A stretch of 14,099 bases of DNA, taken from Conidiobolus incongruus B7586 (Eukaryota > Entomophthoromycota > Entomophthoromycetes > Entomophthorales > Conidiobolaceae). The notes beneath the pieces are model-generated. The model saw only the letters and a list, made by a program, of their open reading frames with translations, searched no databases and had not been told where the DNA came from. The DNA lies in NCBI GenBank assembly GCA_000697335.1, contig JNEM01014887.1, positions 1 through 14,099 on the forward strand, written 5' to 3'. Both the position numbers and the translations under genes were made by a program. Positions 1 to 8,608 of this stretch are shown in pieces (the first letter of the stretch is position 1; every line of letters begins with the position of its first letter).

Positions 1-850
1 TTATACTAGTAGTAATTATTTTATAAAATTTTATATAAACTTCAAATATAATTTGAAATATCCAATATAATATTTATATTTTATATTTGGGTATTCCAAA
101 AAATTAATTTTATTAATAAAATACCCTTTATTTAATTAAAATACATTTCTAGAATTATCATATTTTCCATTAATTTTTATAATATAAAAACTTTAGTTTA
201 TATATAATTAATTATATATCATTAATTTAAGGAAAAATAGTTATAGTTTAAATTTTATAAAAATTAATAATCAAATTTAAAAATTATAAATATAAGGGGG
301 GAAATAAAGATTTAATTAATATTTTGAGTAATAAATTTCAAAAATAATATTTTAAATTTATGGGAACAAATTTTTGATCATTTGAAAAATCAGCTAGTAG
401 GAATCAAAATAATTGATTTTATTATAGGAACACTTATTATATGATTTATATATTATATTACAGTATTTCCCTATATAATTTAAAGTATATATTATATAAT
501 CTTATAATCCTCATACAAAAATCATTATTATATCATATTCAATAATACTTGACTATTTAATTATTATTTTATAAGTAAATATCCTTAAAGCTTGGAATAA
601 GCATATCAAAGTTAATAATCTGAGCCAAATTTCAAATGAGATATATAATTGATTAAGATTATTAAAAATCAAATATTAAAAAGTATTGCTAAGTTATGCA
701 TGAGGTCAAATACTCAAGTTAATCCTATTCATAATACTGGCTTAAAAGCTATATTGTCTGATTTTTTTTAAAAAAGATATAAATTAAATTACATCAATTA
801 AAATTAAACTGAATTCGAGTTTGATTTTGTTAATATAGCTTTCAAAAGGA
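1..850. other. AT-rich stretch without a recognisable gene
   Basis: I see no coding frame, RNA gene or transposon domain on either strand. The DNA is built of short A/T runs. A short G run occurs near 295-301, and GGGTATT near 88-94 faces AATACCC near 119-126 as a weak inverted repeat. Neither is long enough to call a site. Confidence 0.5.
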
Positions 851-978
851 ATGATTTATAATTTATGTTTTAAAATATTGACACTGACTGGGAAGTCAGA
901 TATCAAATAACTTGGAGTAAAATTGTCGTCGTCCGGGACGGTGCCTATTAGATGGTACAAAAGGGATAATTTACTGTT

Positions 979-1208
979 TAACCTAGATTGTAGGGTAGTA
1001 TCCTGGGAAAAGGATTGGTGTGACAACTTGATTGTGATGGGGTTATTGATAATTGTTTGACATGTCTCTTTTGCCTTCAAGTAGCAAATCAGATTGAATC
1101 ATTGATTCCGTAGCTCGAGTCTATTTGTTGATCACATTCCAGGTTGATATCAGTCGGGGATTACAAATAATTTGATTGTTAAGGTCGAACTGATCTTCCG
1201 ATCCGTGA
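979..1208 (-). repeat. Diverged repeat, copy 1 (partner at 12849-13080, opposite strand)
   Basis: Read on the minus strand, this 230-bp stretch aligns end to end with 12849-13080 on the plus strand (232 bp), with only a few short gaps. Shared blocks include ATCAAC, CGG..TCAA..ATTC, AGTTGTCAC and TACCCTACAA. By eye the identity is roughly 60%. It is clearly richer in GC than its surroundings. Protein similarity survives at one end: HNQVVTPILFPGYYPTI here against YNLVVTYILFLGSYPTT in the partner, each followed directly by a stop codon. This suggests that both derive from the 3' end of a coding sequence. A 74-codon frame (856-1080, minus, no ATG start) runs over the downstream side in another frame and is not recognised. 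The family is unknown to me; paralogous gene ends or parts of a mobile element are both possible. Confidence 0.5.
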
Positions 1209-1529
1209 CAATACGTATATAATTAAAATATTCAGATTAATGAACCAATTATCATCATATATATTTAGAAAATCAATAATTATGCAGATATAGTCTGCTG
1301 GTTATTATCCTACTGATAGTTATGAAGTTATATACCAATACAATATCATCAAACTTGCTATCAGAAATCAGCTTAGTTTGGTAATAAGGTCAACTGAACT
1401 CAATTTAAACATTTAATTAATATATGAAAATGTACATAAAATGAAATTTAACACATTCAATGCCACATATAATGCAATGCAATTTTCAACTCCACCTTCT
1501 GGGATAAATTGATCTATCTGTATTTAAGC

Positions 1530-2065
1530 ATTGTCTTCCTTTGATTCCTGTTCTGAACCCTACATTTAAACCAAATAAAACAACCCAGACTTTATCAATA
1601 TAATCATCCAATAGTCTGGGAATTAATATTACAGTGTCAAACCTTCTAATGTTACCCAACACATTAACTCATAAGAGTATATCAAATTAAATCAAAATTT
1701 GTTTAAACTAAGATTCAACGATTTCTAAGGATCAATTGTTGGTTACTGCATAATCAACGACTTGACAAAGAGAAACAATGAATTTTACAATCCAATTATA
1801 TAACAATAATAGCCATTTTGCTAGGACTTCACATTGGCGATATTTATATCAAGAATTATCTCAGCTATCAAAGATCTTTTCGGTGAAATGCTGTTATCAA
1901 TTGCAATATATTTTCTCAATTAGCTCCAAAGGTGGAAATTTGGCTTCCCAAAGATTGTATTCCCATCAAATGAATAAATTATAGAAGACAATTACCCAAT
2001 AATCAGTACTGCTACAATGATTATAAATATAATGTTGATATTCTCCTCGCCAAACTTAATATCAA
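1530..2065 (-). pseudogene. Decayed multi-pass membrane protein gene, possibly rhodopsin-like receptor
   Basis: On the minus strand a single frame from about 2060 to 1745 reads like membrane protein, interrupted by several stops. It has a hydrophobic helix (NIIFIIIVAVLIIG, near 2010-2040), a polar stretch with KPNFHLWS, then a second helix-like stretch (SLIAEIILDINIANV) and a third beginning YYCYIIGL and running to FLFVKSLIMQ. A helix, a helix ending in Asp/Asn, then Cys at the start of the third helix resembles helices 1-3 of rhodopsin-family receptors. Further down the strand an acidic peptide, GSEQESKEDNA followed by a stop (near 1545), could be a cytoplasmic tail. Another 60-codon frame without ATG covers 1486-1668. 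The stops and frame changes make a working gene unlikely. The receptor assignment is inference from helix pattern only; another kind of membrane protein, or chance in AT-rich DNA, cannot be excluded. Confidence 0.28.
1584..1620. repeat. Small inverted repeat, 8-bp stem
   Basis: CCCAGACT at 1584-1591 is matched perfectly by AGTCTGGG at 1613-1620, with a 21-base loop between. The stem is GC-richer than its surroundings. It lies inside the decayed frames at 1486-2065, so it may be accidental. I assign no function. Confidence 0.35.
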
Positions 2066-3138
2066 TACAGGTTTAGTCGTAAGCTAAGGATTGAAACAGA
2101 TTATCAATCCTATAATCTTATCTCATTATATTGTTTATAATGTGATATATCCTGGATTTAACTTAATACTACGTCATACAAATTTTATTACTAAAAATTA
2201 ATTGTTTTTTGAGAGATTATCTCAAGCAAATTGAGTTAATCAATAGTTTATTTAAATATTACATAATTATATTTTACTAAGATTTTAATTATTTTTCAGA
2301 AAATATATTATATCTAAATTTTTTCATTTCATATTTAAAATTTTGTAAAATAATTAAATATATAGTTGATATAAAAGTTTTATTACCATATTAGTTAATA
2401 TTTTGAATTCCAGTATAAATTTTCAAATAAATATTAAAAAATATGTTAAATATATGTGATGATAAAGTTGATATATATAATTTTATAAATTTGATATTAA
2501 TTTAAATTTTAGAGCAGAAATAGAAATTTATTTCAAATATTTGAACACAAAGTGGATAAATATTAATATATAATAATTGTTTAGTTCAAACTCTATATTA
2601 AGAATTGATTGTATTTTATAGGCTTAATATAATAATCAATCTTTGCTTGCAAGATTAAAACCCAAATTTTACACAATTTATTTGGATATTGAGATATTTA
2701 TTCTAGATGTGATATCAAAATGTTTATATTAAACTATCATAATTTGTCCAATATTTATTTAGAGAAATCTTAGGTGTGAATTATGGAATATTAACCACTT
2801 TTTTGAATATAAACTGATTTCAAACTTCTCTAACCATTTAATAATTATCTCATTATTTTTCATTCAAACTATTCTGTATGAAATTTAAGATATTAAATCA
2901 ATTATGGAAGTTTATTTGAGTGAATAATACTCTACTTCCAAAGCATTATTAAATACATATTCTTTGGAATTTATTAACTATAAAAATTATATTAAATAAC
3001 ATCAAATATAGTACAGAAGCTATCTATCATGATATTTGATCAAAAGATAAACAATAACAATTTTTTGGTGCAAGATAAAAATGTTCATTTGGATTTATAT
3101 TAATTATATAGTAGCCTTTAAAGTTTATTGAAAGGACT
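2066..3138. other. AT-rich stretch without a recognisable gene
   Basis: This lies between the decayed membrane-protein frame and the 3' end of the permease pseudogene. I found no frame with recognisable protein similarity on either strand and no terminal repeats. Confidence 0.45.
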
Positions 3139-4252
3139 TTATATAAACCTCTTCAAGTTTATTAGTTTGAGAATTTTTTCAATCAAATCCAAATTTATCA
3201 ATTTTTGAAGTTGTAACTCTAATATCTGAGTATTGATTATAGGGAATATAATATTAACCAATATCAAACAAAAATTCGTTATATGGCTGTTAATATAATA
3301 AAGAACTTCATAATTGCGATATAACTGACCGTTGATTTATCCCCAAATATTCACAAAACTAATAATCATATCAATGACACTCTGAATCTTGTACTCCGGA
3401 CCTTGTTCTTGCTGATCCATGCCAAACATACCTGAACTGGAGTTGTCGTTGCAAAAGCCAATAAGAATCTACAATAATAGAAGTGTGACTGATTTTTTAG
3501 AAATATTATTAAAACAAATGTTAAACTTGCAATTAATAAAGCAACAAAGTAATGAAAGCGCCACTCTTTGGTTTTATCAGAGTGAAGAGTAACCAATATT
3601 GTGGTAGTAGGTACTACACCAAATACAGATACAAGCAATAGTATGGTAGTGATGACTGAGAAGCTCAATCTTTTAATAATTGTAGAAAGTATAGTAAAGG
3701 TTGTAGATAGACTAATAAGGAGACCTAGGTAAATGATCATAAGCATCTATACCTTGTAATCCGTCATCGTCTACTTGATTCCTTTCAGTGAGAACCCATT
3801 TCTTGATGAATTAGTATGATTTGGCAATAGTATTTCATCAATGGTTATCCTTTCACCATTGGTTAGAAATTTGGCATCTTTAAAGAAGAAAGGAAAGAAA
3901 TCCACTTGATAATACTCAAAATGACTGAAGAAAGCATTTCAATCAAGAAAATACATCATCATGCATTCAACTCACTAGTTACATACCCTGAAATCTCACT
4001 GAACGCGCAAGCTAGTGCGGATGAAGAATAGAGCAATTCAACAGGTGCTCTGAATTGGTTCCTCCTATAACAAAACGACATTATATACAAGGCCAGGAGC
4101 TAGTTCAGCTTCGGTCATACTTTGAAAGAACTTACCAGCAATCAAACCACCAAAATTGGTGACAACAGAGAGACATGTATCAATAATACCCTGTGTGATC
4201 ATAATAAGAGCCATCCAAAATCTGTGAAAAATATTACCTTGAATTTGAAATA

Positions 4253-4273
4253 ATGGGAAATTTTTTAATTTCC
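4253..4273 (+). repeat. Left terminal inverted repeat of the mariner element
   Basis: It begins ATGGGAAATTTTTTAATT directly after TA at 4251-4252. It pairs with the right end over about 18 bases with a one-base gap and a small mismatch patch. Intact mariners usually have ends nearer 28 bp, so the outer match is clear while the inner part has drifted. Confidence 0.65.
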
Positions 4274-4619
4274 AATTTTTCAAACATATTATTAGTTTGA
4301 AATAAATAAATATATACAAAGTTAATAGGAAATTATATATTTTTAATATATATATATATTAGTTTTTTTGATTAAAAAATTAACTTTTTAAAATTGGTTG
4401 TTTAATTTAATCATGCTTAAACTAAATAGTAATCATCAAAATTTTTTAATTTCCAATTTTTCAAACATATTATTAGTTTGAAATAAATAAATATATACAA
4501 AGTTAATAGGAAATTATATATTTTTAATATATATATATATTAGTTTTTTTGATTAAAAAATTAACTTTTTAAAATTGGTTGTTTAATTTAATCATGCTTA
4601 AACTAAATAGTAATCATCA
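4258..4619. repeat. Perfect 181-bp tandem duplication at the 5' end of the mariner element
   Basis: Bases 4258-4438 are repeated as 4439-4619 with no difference that I could find. The copy starts just inside the left terminal repeat and stops before the transposase region. Perfect identity within an otherwise heavily mutated element means a recent duplication or an assembly artefact. Confidence 0.9.
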
Positions 4620-4639
4620 AAAGTTTTTTATTTTGGTAT

Positions 4640-5628
4640 CAGTAAAACTTAACCATAAACCCTCTAAAATTATTTAAAATTTACAAGCAGCTTTTGGTAA
4701 TAAAGTATTATCTAAATCAACAATTTATTGCTGGGTAAATTATTTTAAGGCTAAGAGAGAAACTATTCAAAACCTGCTAAAATCTAAAAAACTAACTTCA
4801 ATTGTTACTCTTTCAATTATAAATAAAGTGAAAAAATATATTAAAAAACACCTTTTTATTTCAGCTAGAGAATTATCTAAATACTTTAATATTAGTCTTA
4901 CAAGTATTTTATATATTTTAAAGTTTAAACTAAAATTAATAAATAAAAATATAAAATAAATACCTTATAATTTAACTAAAGCTTAAAAAAAAGCTAGAGT
5001 AACTATTATTAAATAAAACCTATTAAAATATTACCAGAAGCTTAAACTTTTACAGTGAATAATTATAATTGATGAATCTTAGATCCTTATGTATAATCCT
5101 TTACTAAAACACAAATCAAGATGTTAGATTAAGCTAAATCAACCCCCTCTACAAATCTCTTTAAATAAACACTTTGTTAGTAAACAAATGTTAATTATTA
5201 TAATAGATTATAATAGTATATGCTATTCTTATTTAATTCCTGAAGGAAAATCAATTAATAATAAACTATATATTGTTTTTTTAAATAAAAGTATTTCTAA
5301 TTGGTGTTTTCAATATAATTTGAGAAAACTTATTATTTTACATAATAATTGTAAAATACATAAATCTAAAGCTGTAAAAAACTTTCTAATTAAAAATAAC
5401 TGGAAAAAACTACCACATCTAGTATATTCTTTTGATTATAACCTATGTAATTATAATTGCTTTAGGCAATTAAAAAACTAGCTTACAGGAAAGAAAATTT
5501 CTACAGGAAAATTTAATTGGTTTGTGAAACATCAAATTTCAGTCTTTAATAAAAAAAATTGTTTTTTAGGTGTTAGAAGTTTGTTAAAAGTATAGCAAAA
5601 AGTTATTAATAATAAAAAAAACTATTAA
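4640..5628 (+). pseudogene. mariner transposase relic
   Basis: The frames read like a mariner transposase with many stops. The helix-turn-helix part gives LQAAFGNKVLSKSTIYCWV (about 4685-4740), then ARELSKYFNISLTSILYIL and NKNIK. The first catalytic block is IIIIDES, with Asp at 5071-5073 followed by TAG where Trp is usual. The open stretch 5188-5481 holds LIPEGKSIN, HNNCKIHKSKAVKNFL, NNWKKLPH and NLCNYNCFRQLKN. The second and third catalytic Asp are Asn here (AAT at 5344-5346 and 5449-5451), but the mariner spacing of 34 residues between them is kept. Both changes fit GAT-to-AAT, a G-to-A transition. Only one of three catalytic acids remains, so the protein would be inactive even without the stops. 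Confidence 0.85.
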
Positions 5629-6000
5629 GTTAGTAAACAAATGTTAATTATTATAATAGATTATACTATTCTTATTTAATTCCTGAAGGAAAATCAATTA
5701 ATAATTATTTTACATAATAATTGTAAAATACATAAATCTAAAGCTGTAAAAAACTTTCTAATTAAAAATAACTGGAAAAAACTACCACATCTAGTATATT
5801 CTTTTGATTATAACCTATGTAATTATAATTGCTTTAGGCAATTAAAAAACTAGCTTACAGGAAAGAAAATTTCTACAGGAAAATTTAATTGGTTTGTGAA
5901 ACATCAAATTTCAGTCTTTAATAAAAAAAATTGTTTTTTAGGTGTTAGAAGTTTGTTAAAAGTATAGCAAAAAGTTATTAATAATAAAAAAAACTATTAA
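5176..6000. repeat. Tandem duplication of the 3' half of the mariner transposase, second copy with two deletions
   Basis: Bases 5176-5628 (453 bp) recur as 5629-6000 (372 bp). The second copy lacks 10 bp near 5213-5222 and 71 bp corresponding to 5263-5333. Elsewhere I found the two copies identical, including the damaged HNN and LCNYN codons, so the catalytic changes came before the duplication. The 71-bp gap has short matching AT sequence at its ends, as expected of slippage. Confidence 0.88.
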
Positions 6001-6054
6001 ATTTATTTTATATATTTATTTTTATATATCATATATTCAAATGTTTATTTATTT

Positions 6055-6075
6055 TTAATTGCAAAAAATTCCCAT
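6055..6075 (-). repeat. Right terminal inverted repeat of the mariner element
   Basis: Read inwards on the minus strand it begins ATGGGAATTTTTTGCAATT, next to TA at 6076-6077. It matches the left end except for one missing A and a GC pair. Confidence 0.65.
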
Positions 6076-6440
6076 TATTAAAAATGCAGAGTAATATCAT
6101 GATACAAATATATCTGGTATCTCTAACAGAATGTGCCCCACAAAAAAGATGGATAACATCCAGCTGAATTTTGCTTGCACCATGTTCAAGCCACACACTA
6201 GGTGGTGCAGTCTCACAATGCCAATATTTATCATGTCCAAGTAGCAAAATAGATAGTTTGCAGTCACAAAGGGAATCAATTGAATATAAGCCTTTGCTAT
6301 AATATTTTAATTTGTGATTATTTTCACGCTAAATTTTGACCTTCTCATCATCACTACAATCTGTGGTGGTTAAGTATTCAGCAAATTTAGGATCTTTGTT
6401 ACTGCCCTTGCCATGTGAATTAATTTTCAAAGTGTTAGAA

Positions 6441-7241
6441 TCCTATTTTGTATAAATAGTGACAAAAACAACATGATAATTAGAACTGTTCATTTGGTTA
6501 GATTCATTCAATTTTAATCAAATTGATTTAATGTAATCATAATTTTGCATTCAGGCTCCTTAATCTCCAAAATATAAACTCCAAATTTAAGTTTATTGAA
6601 ATTGATTTGATAATATATTGTTTACTCATAGATTAAAATATTGAAAAATCTTAAACGATATTTGATTGAATAATCTCACAACAATGAAAATCATCATATT
6701 AATACAAGTATGAAGTATTGATCAATTTACCAATCAACAATATGTTCAATCTGTCAAATATACCATCCTTTCTTGTTGAACAGACTCATTTTCAAAACCT
6801 AATCATTTAAAAACATGTTCGCCAACCTTAACCAAATTAAATAATTCAACCTTAAATTGTTCTATAATACACTATTATTAAATAAAAAATATCATTTTAA
6901 TAGATTTACAATGATATTTAACTAATAATTGTTGAATATAATTTATAAATCCTATCAAATTCTTATTAAAATACATGATAAATAACACTTTAAAATTATG
7001 ATGACTATTCAAACTGATTATGCACAAGATATAAGTCAGTTAAAATTTTGAAATTGTTATTTAATATTGACAATATTTTCATTAGAAATTAAATCAAAAA
7101 ATTTTCAATTTTTGAATCATTATTTTAATTATTTTTGTGTGAAATTTGTATAAAAATTAATTATCATTAATCATTTTATAAAATTTCAAAGATGCAATTT
7201 AATGAAACAATTGAGATTTAGGATATTGGTTTCAGTATTAG
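6441..7241. other. AT-rich intergenic stretch
   Basis: This is the 5' side of the permease pseudogene and probably holds its former promoter. I see no recognisable frame, TATA-like element worth naming, or repeat. Confidence 0.4.
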
Positions 7242-7598
7242 AAAACCAATCCACAGCATTATCAACTTAGTAAAGTTTGTAATATAATATCCATGACAAT
7301 GATGCCCTATCTTCTACATCACAAACTGCTAGGAGTATTTGACAGAAGTGACAGCTGGCTGAAAATATACAACATCATGATTTGACATAATACTGAATGG
7401 GAGCTTCTAATCAACCTTCATTGAAGTTTTATCCATTTAAAGCAATTGGTCAAAATATCAACTTTGGGTGATCAATTCATCAAAATCTTCCCGTCCCTCA
7501 TACTAAATACCAGATGTTTGAGCTCACAGATCATTGGAAGCAAATATTCAAACCTGAGTCTCAATATCAGCAATACCCATCTGAATTCCTGTTCTTAA
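7242..7598 (+). pseudogene. Decayed leucine-rich frame, possibly from an F-box/LRR-type gene
   Basis: One plus-strand frame from 7242 to the stop at 7596-7598 is interrupted by only two in-frame TGA codons, in a patch richer in GC than its neighbours. It includes an ATG at 7293. The product is leucine/isoleucine-rich with regularly spaced hydrophobic residues: HLKQLVKISTLGDQFIKIFP, then SSQIIGSKYSNLSLNISNTH. This resembles the irregular leucine-rich repeats of fungal F-box proteins. The opposite strand has more stops. No full LRR consensus or F-box is visible, so the family is only a suggestion, and it could be an unrelated decayed exon. It stands upstream of, and on the same strand as, the CENP-S gene, with about 340 bp of AT-rich DNA between. 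Confidence 0.3.
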
Positions 7599-7940
7599 GT
7601 AAAATGCGTCAAAACGATTTTAATAAATGATACTATTCAAAAAATATTGCAAATAAGAATTTAATGTAATAGAAATAATTAATATAAGTATTATAGTTGA
7701 GTTGATTCAATGTTTCATCTGACTATATTGGCAATATTGAAACCTAAAACAAATCAATGATAATTGAATTATATTATATTATTGATGTAATATATTATTT
7801 TTACTCAAATAACCTCAATCAAAATCTAGTGTACTATAAACCAATCCCATAATTTAATTTTCAATTCGATTTTAAAATCTAATGACAAATTCACGATTAT
7901 AAATTCAAGTGACTTTTTTGTTCCAATTCCCAAAAACAAG
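7599..7940. promoter_or_regulatory. Presumed promoter region of the CENP-S/MHF1 gene
   Basis: These are 342 AT-rich bases ahead of the ATG at 7941, with no coding signal on either strand. I see no distinct TATA box or operator-like repeat. The start codon sits in the context AACAAGATGTCGG. Confidence 0.3.
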
Positions 7941-8585
7941 ATGTCGGACGATTTTACCAATGAACAAAGTTTTAATGTTGAAGAACATTTAGATCAAGTA
8001 ACTATTTAATATTATATATTACTTCATTGCTAATTCTGCCTAGTTAAAAGCTTCTATTTGGCTAACTGTTGGAAAATTGTGTGAAGAAGAAGGTAATCCA
8101 CATAACACCAATTTGAATATCCTTAATACTGTAAATTAGGTAAACGTAACAATTTCACCACTACGACAAATTTTAAAACTGTATTGAGTCAATTGGTATC
8201 CGACCAATTTGGTAATTTCTATAAATTGATAGTAGTATTGTTTTGATATTGATATAGCATTAGAAACTTTAATTAAGGATGTTGAAATGTTTGCAAAGTA
8301 AACTAGTTTTTTAAAATAATTGGAATATTGTTTTAATAGAGGTGATTTAGACATGCTAAGAGGTCGGGTATTAATAATGAAGATATTAAAGTAAATATTA
8401 GAACATTGATTATTGTAAACTGTTTTTGACTCTTGATTAATTTAGTTATGCTTGAGACGTAATCCAGATCTAGTAATATACCATTTTTTTCAGCATAATA
8501 AGACCTTATTAACCAACCCTCTTAATAGATGGATCAGATCGATAATTATATCACATCGTTACAAAAATCCAAATCCAAAAAATAA
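7941..8585 (+). CDS. MHF1: CENP-S/MHF1 histone-fold protein, seven exons, 111 aa
   Basis: CENP-S (MHF1) pairs with CENP-X (MHF2) through histone folds. The complex binds DNA, serves the FANCM/Fml1 helicase in fork repair and forms part of the inner kinetochore. Exons are 7941-7997, 8044-8092, 8140-8211, 8264-8297, 8351-8390, 8446-8472 and 8529-8585. Introns are 46-56 bp with GT...TAG ends, and all phases agree. Exon 2 gives LKASIWLTVGKLCEEE, matching human LKAAVHYTVGCLCEE. Exons 3-4 give NFKTVLSQLVSDQ and FETLIKDVEMFAK (human ENFAKDLEMFAR). Exon 5 gives HAKRSGINNEDIK (human HAKRTTINTEDVK) and exon 6 LCLRRNPDL (human LLARRSNSL). Exon 7 is a lysine-rich tail ending at TAA 8583. The length fits the family core. 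In intron 3 an acceptor at 8257, six bases earlier, would add Ala-Leu; the 8263 acceptor aligns without a gap. No lesion is seen, so it is probably functional. Splicing is inferred, not observed. Confidence 0.9.
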
Positions 8586-8608
8586 ACCGTTATTATATAC
8601 AATAATCA

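Larger units (their letters stand above)
4253..6075 (+). mobile_element. mariner-type (Tc1/mariner, DD34D) DNA transposon, decayed
   Basis: The element is flanked by TA on both sides (4251-4252 and 6076-6077). Its ends are short inverted repeats: ATGGGAAATTTTTTAATT on the left, and ATGGGAATTTTTTGCAATT read inwards from the right. Inside is a plus-strand mariner transposase relic. The 1823-bp length is inflated by two tandem duplications (4439-4619 repeats 4258-4438; 5629-6000 repeats 5176-5628). Subtracting 181 and 372 bp gives 1270 bp, the usual mariner size. It sits inside the minus-strand permease pseudogene. Without the element and one TA, only about 52 bp separate the two permease blocks, and these look like an intron. 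It cannot transpose by itself, since the transposase is full of stops and has lost catalytic residues. The TA-to-TA boundaries are inferred from the sequence and could be off by a few bases. Confidence 0.8.
3139..6440 (-). pseudogene. Broken MFS permease gene, Dal5/Tna1 (anion:cation symporter) type
   Basis: Intact relatives are plasma-membrane proton symporters of allantoate, nicotinate and similar acids. Fragments appear in family order on the minus strand. A charged N-terminus (SDDEKVKI, about 6330-6350) leads to helix 1 (IPFVTANYLFCYLDMINIG, about 6225-6280) and SWMLSIFFVGHILLEIP, ending near 6115. The next block starts at 4237 with SNIFHRFWMALIMITQGI, then FGGLIAGKFF..TEAELAPGLVY and, after a frame change near 4065, RNQFRAPVELLYSSSALA..SEISG down to 3987. 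A donor GTATGT (3981-3986) opens a probable 62-bp intron. The last block has DAKFLTNGERI, LMIIYLGLLISL, HSDKTK, CLAWIS and, after another frame change near 3370, YRNYEVLYYIN, to a stop at 3139. Damage includes TAG at 3747-3749 where the family usually has Trp, stops at 6329-6331 and 3771-3773, several frameshifts, about 45 residues missing around helix 6, and a mariner insertion (4253-6075). The exact 5' limit is uncertain. Confidence 0.85.

Noticed and set aside
361-376. ATGGGAAC-AAATTTTT near 360 as a lone mariner terminal repeat
   Set aside because: It resembles the inner element's end, but no paired end, flanking TA pair or transposase relic was found nearby; A/T-rich matches of this size arise by chance.
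1778-1984. 68-codon plus frame
   Set aside because: The opposite strand in this stretch gives the more protein-like, helix-bearing sequence, and the plus frame shows no motif.
4345-4362. AT dinucleotide run as a functional microsatellite
   Set aside because: It is short, and part of the 181-bp duplicated transposon end.
5188-5481. 97-codon open frame as a standalone gene
   Set aside because: It is the surviving open part of the mariner transposase relic (PEGKSIN, HNN, NLCNYN blocks), repeated in shorter form just downstream.
6029-6247. 72-codon minus frame overlapping the permease N-terminus
   Set aside because: It is a shadow frame; the overlapping frame at 6097-6279 carries the recognisable permease sequence.
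8136-8354. 72-codon minus frame
   Set aside because: It is antisense to CENP-S exons 3-5 and their introns, with no family likeness.
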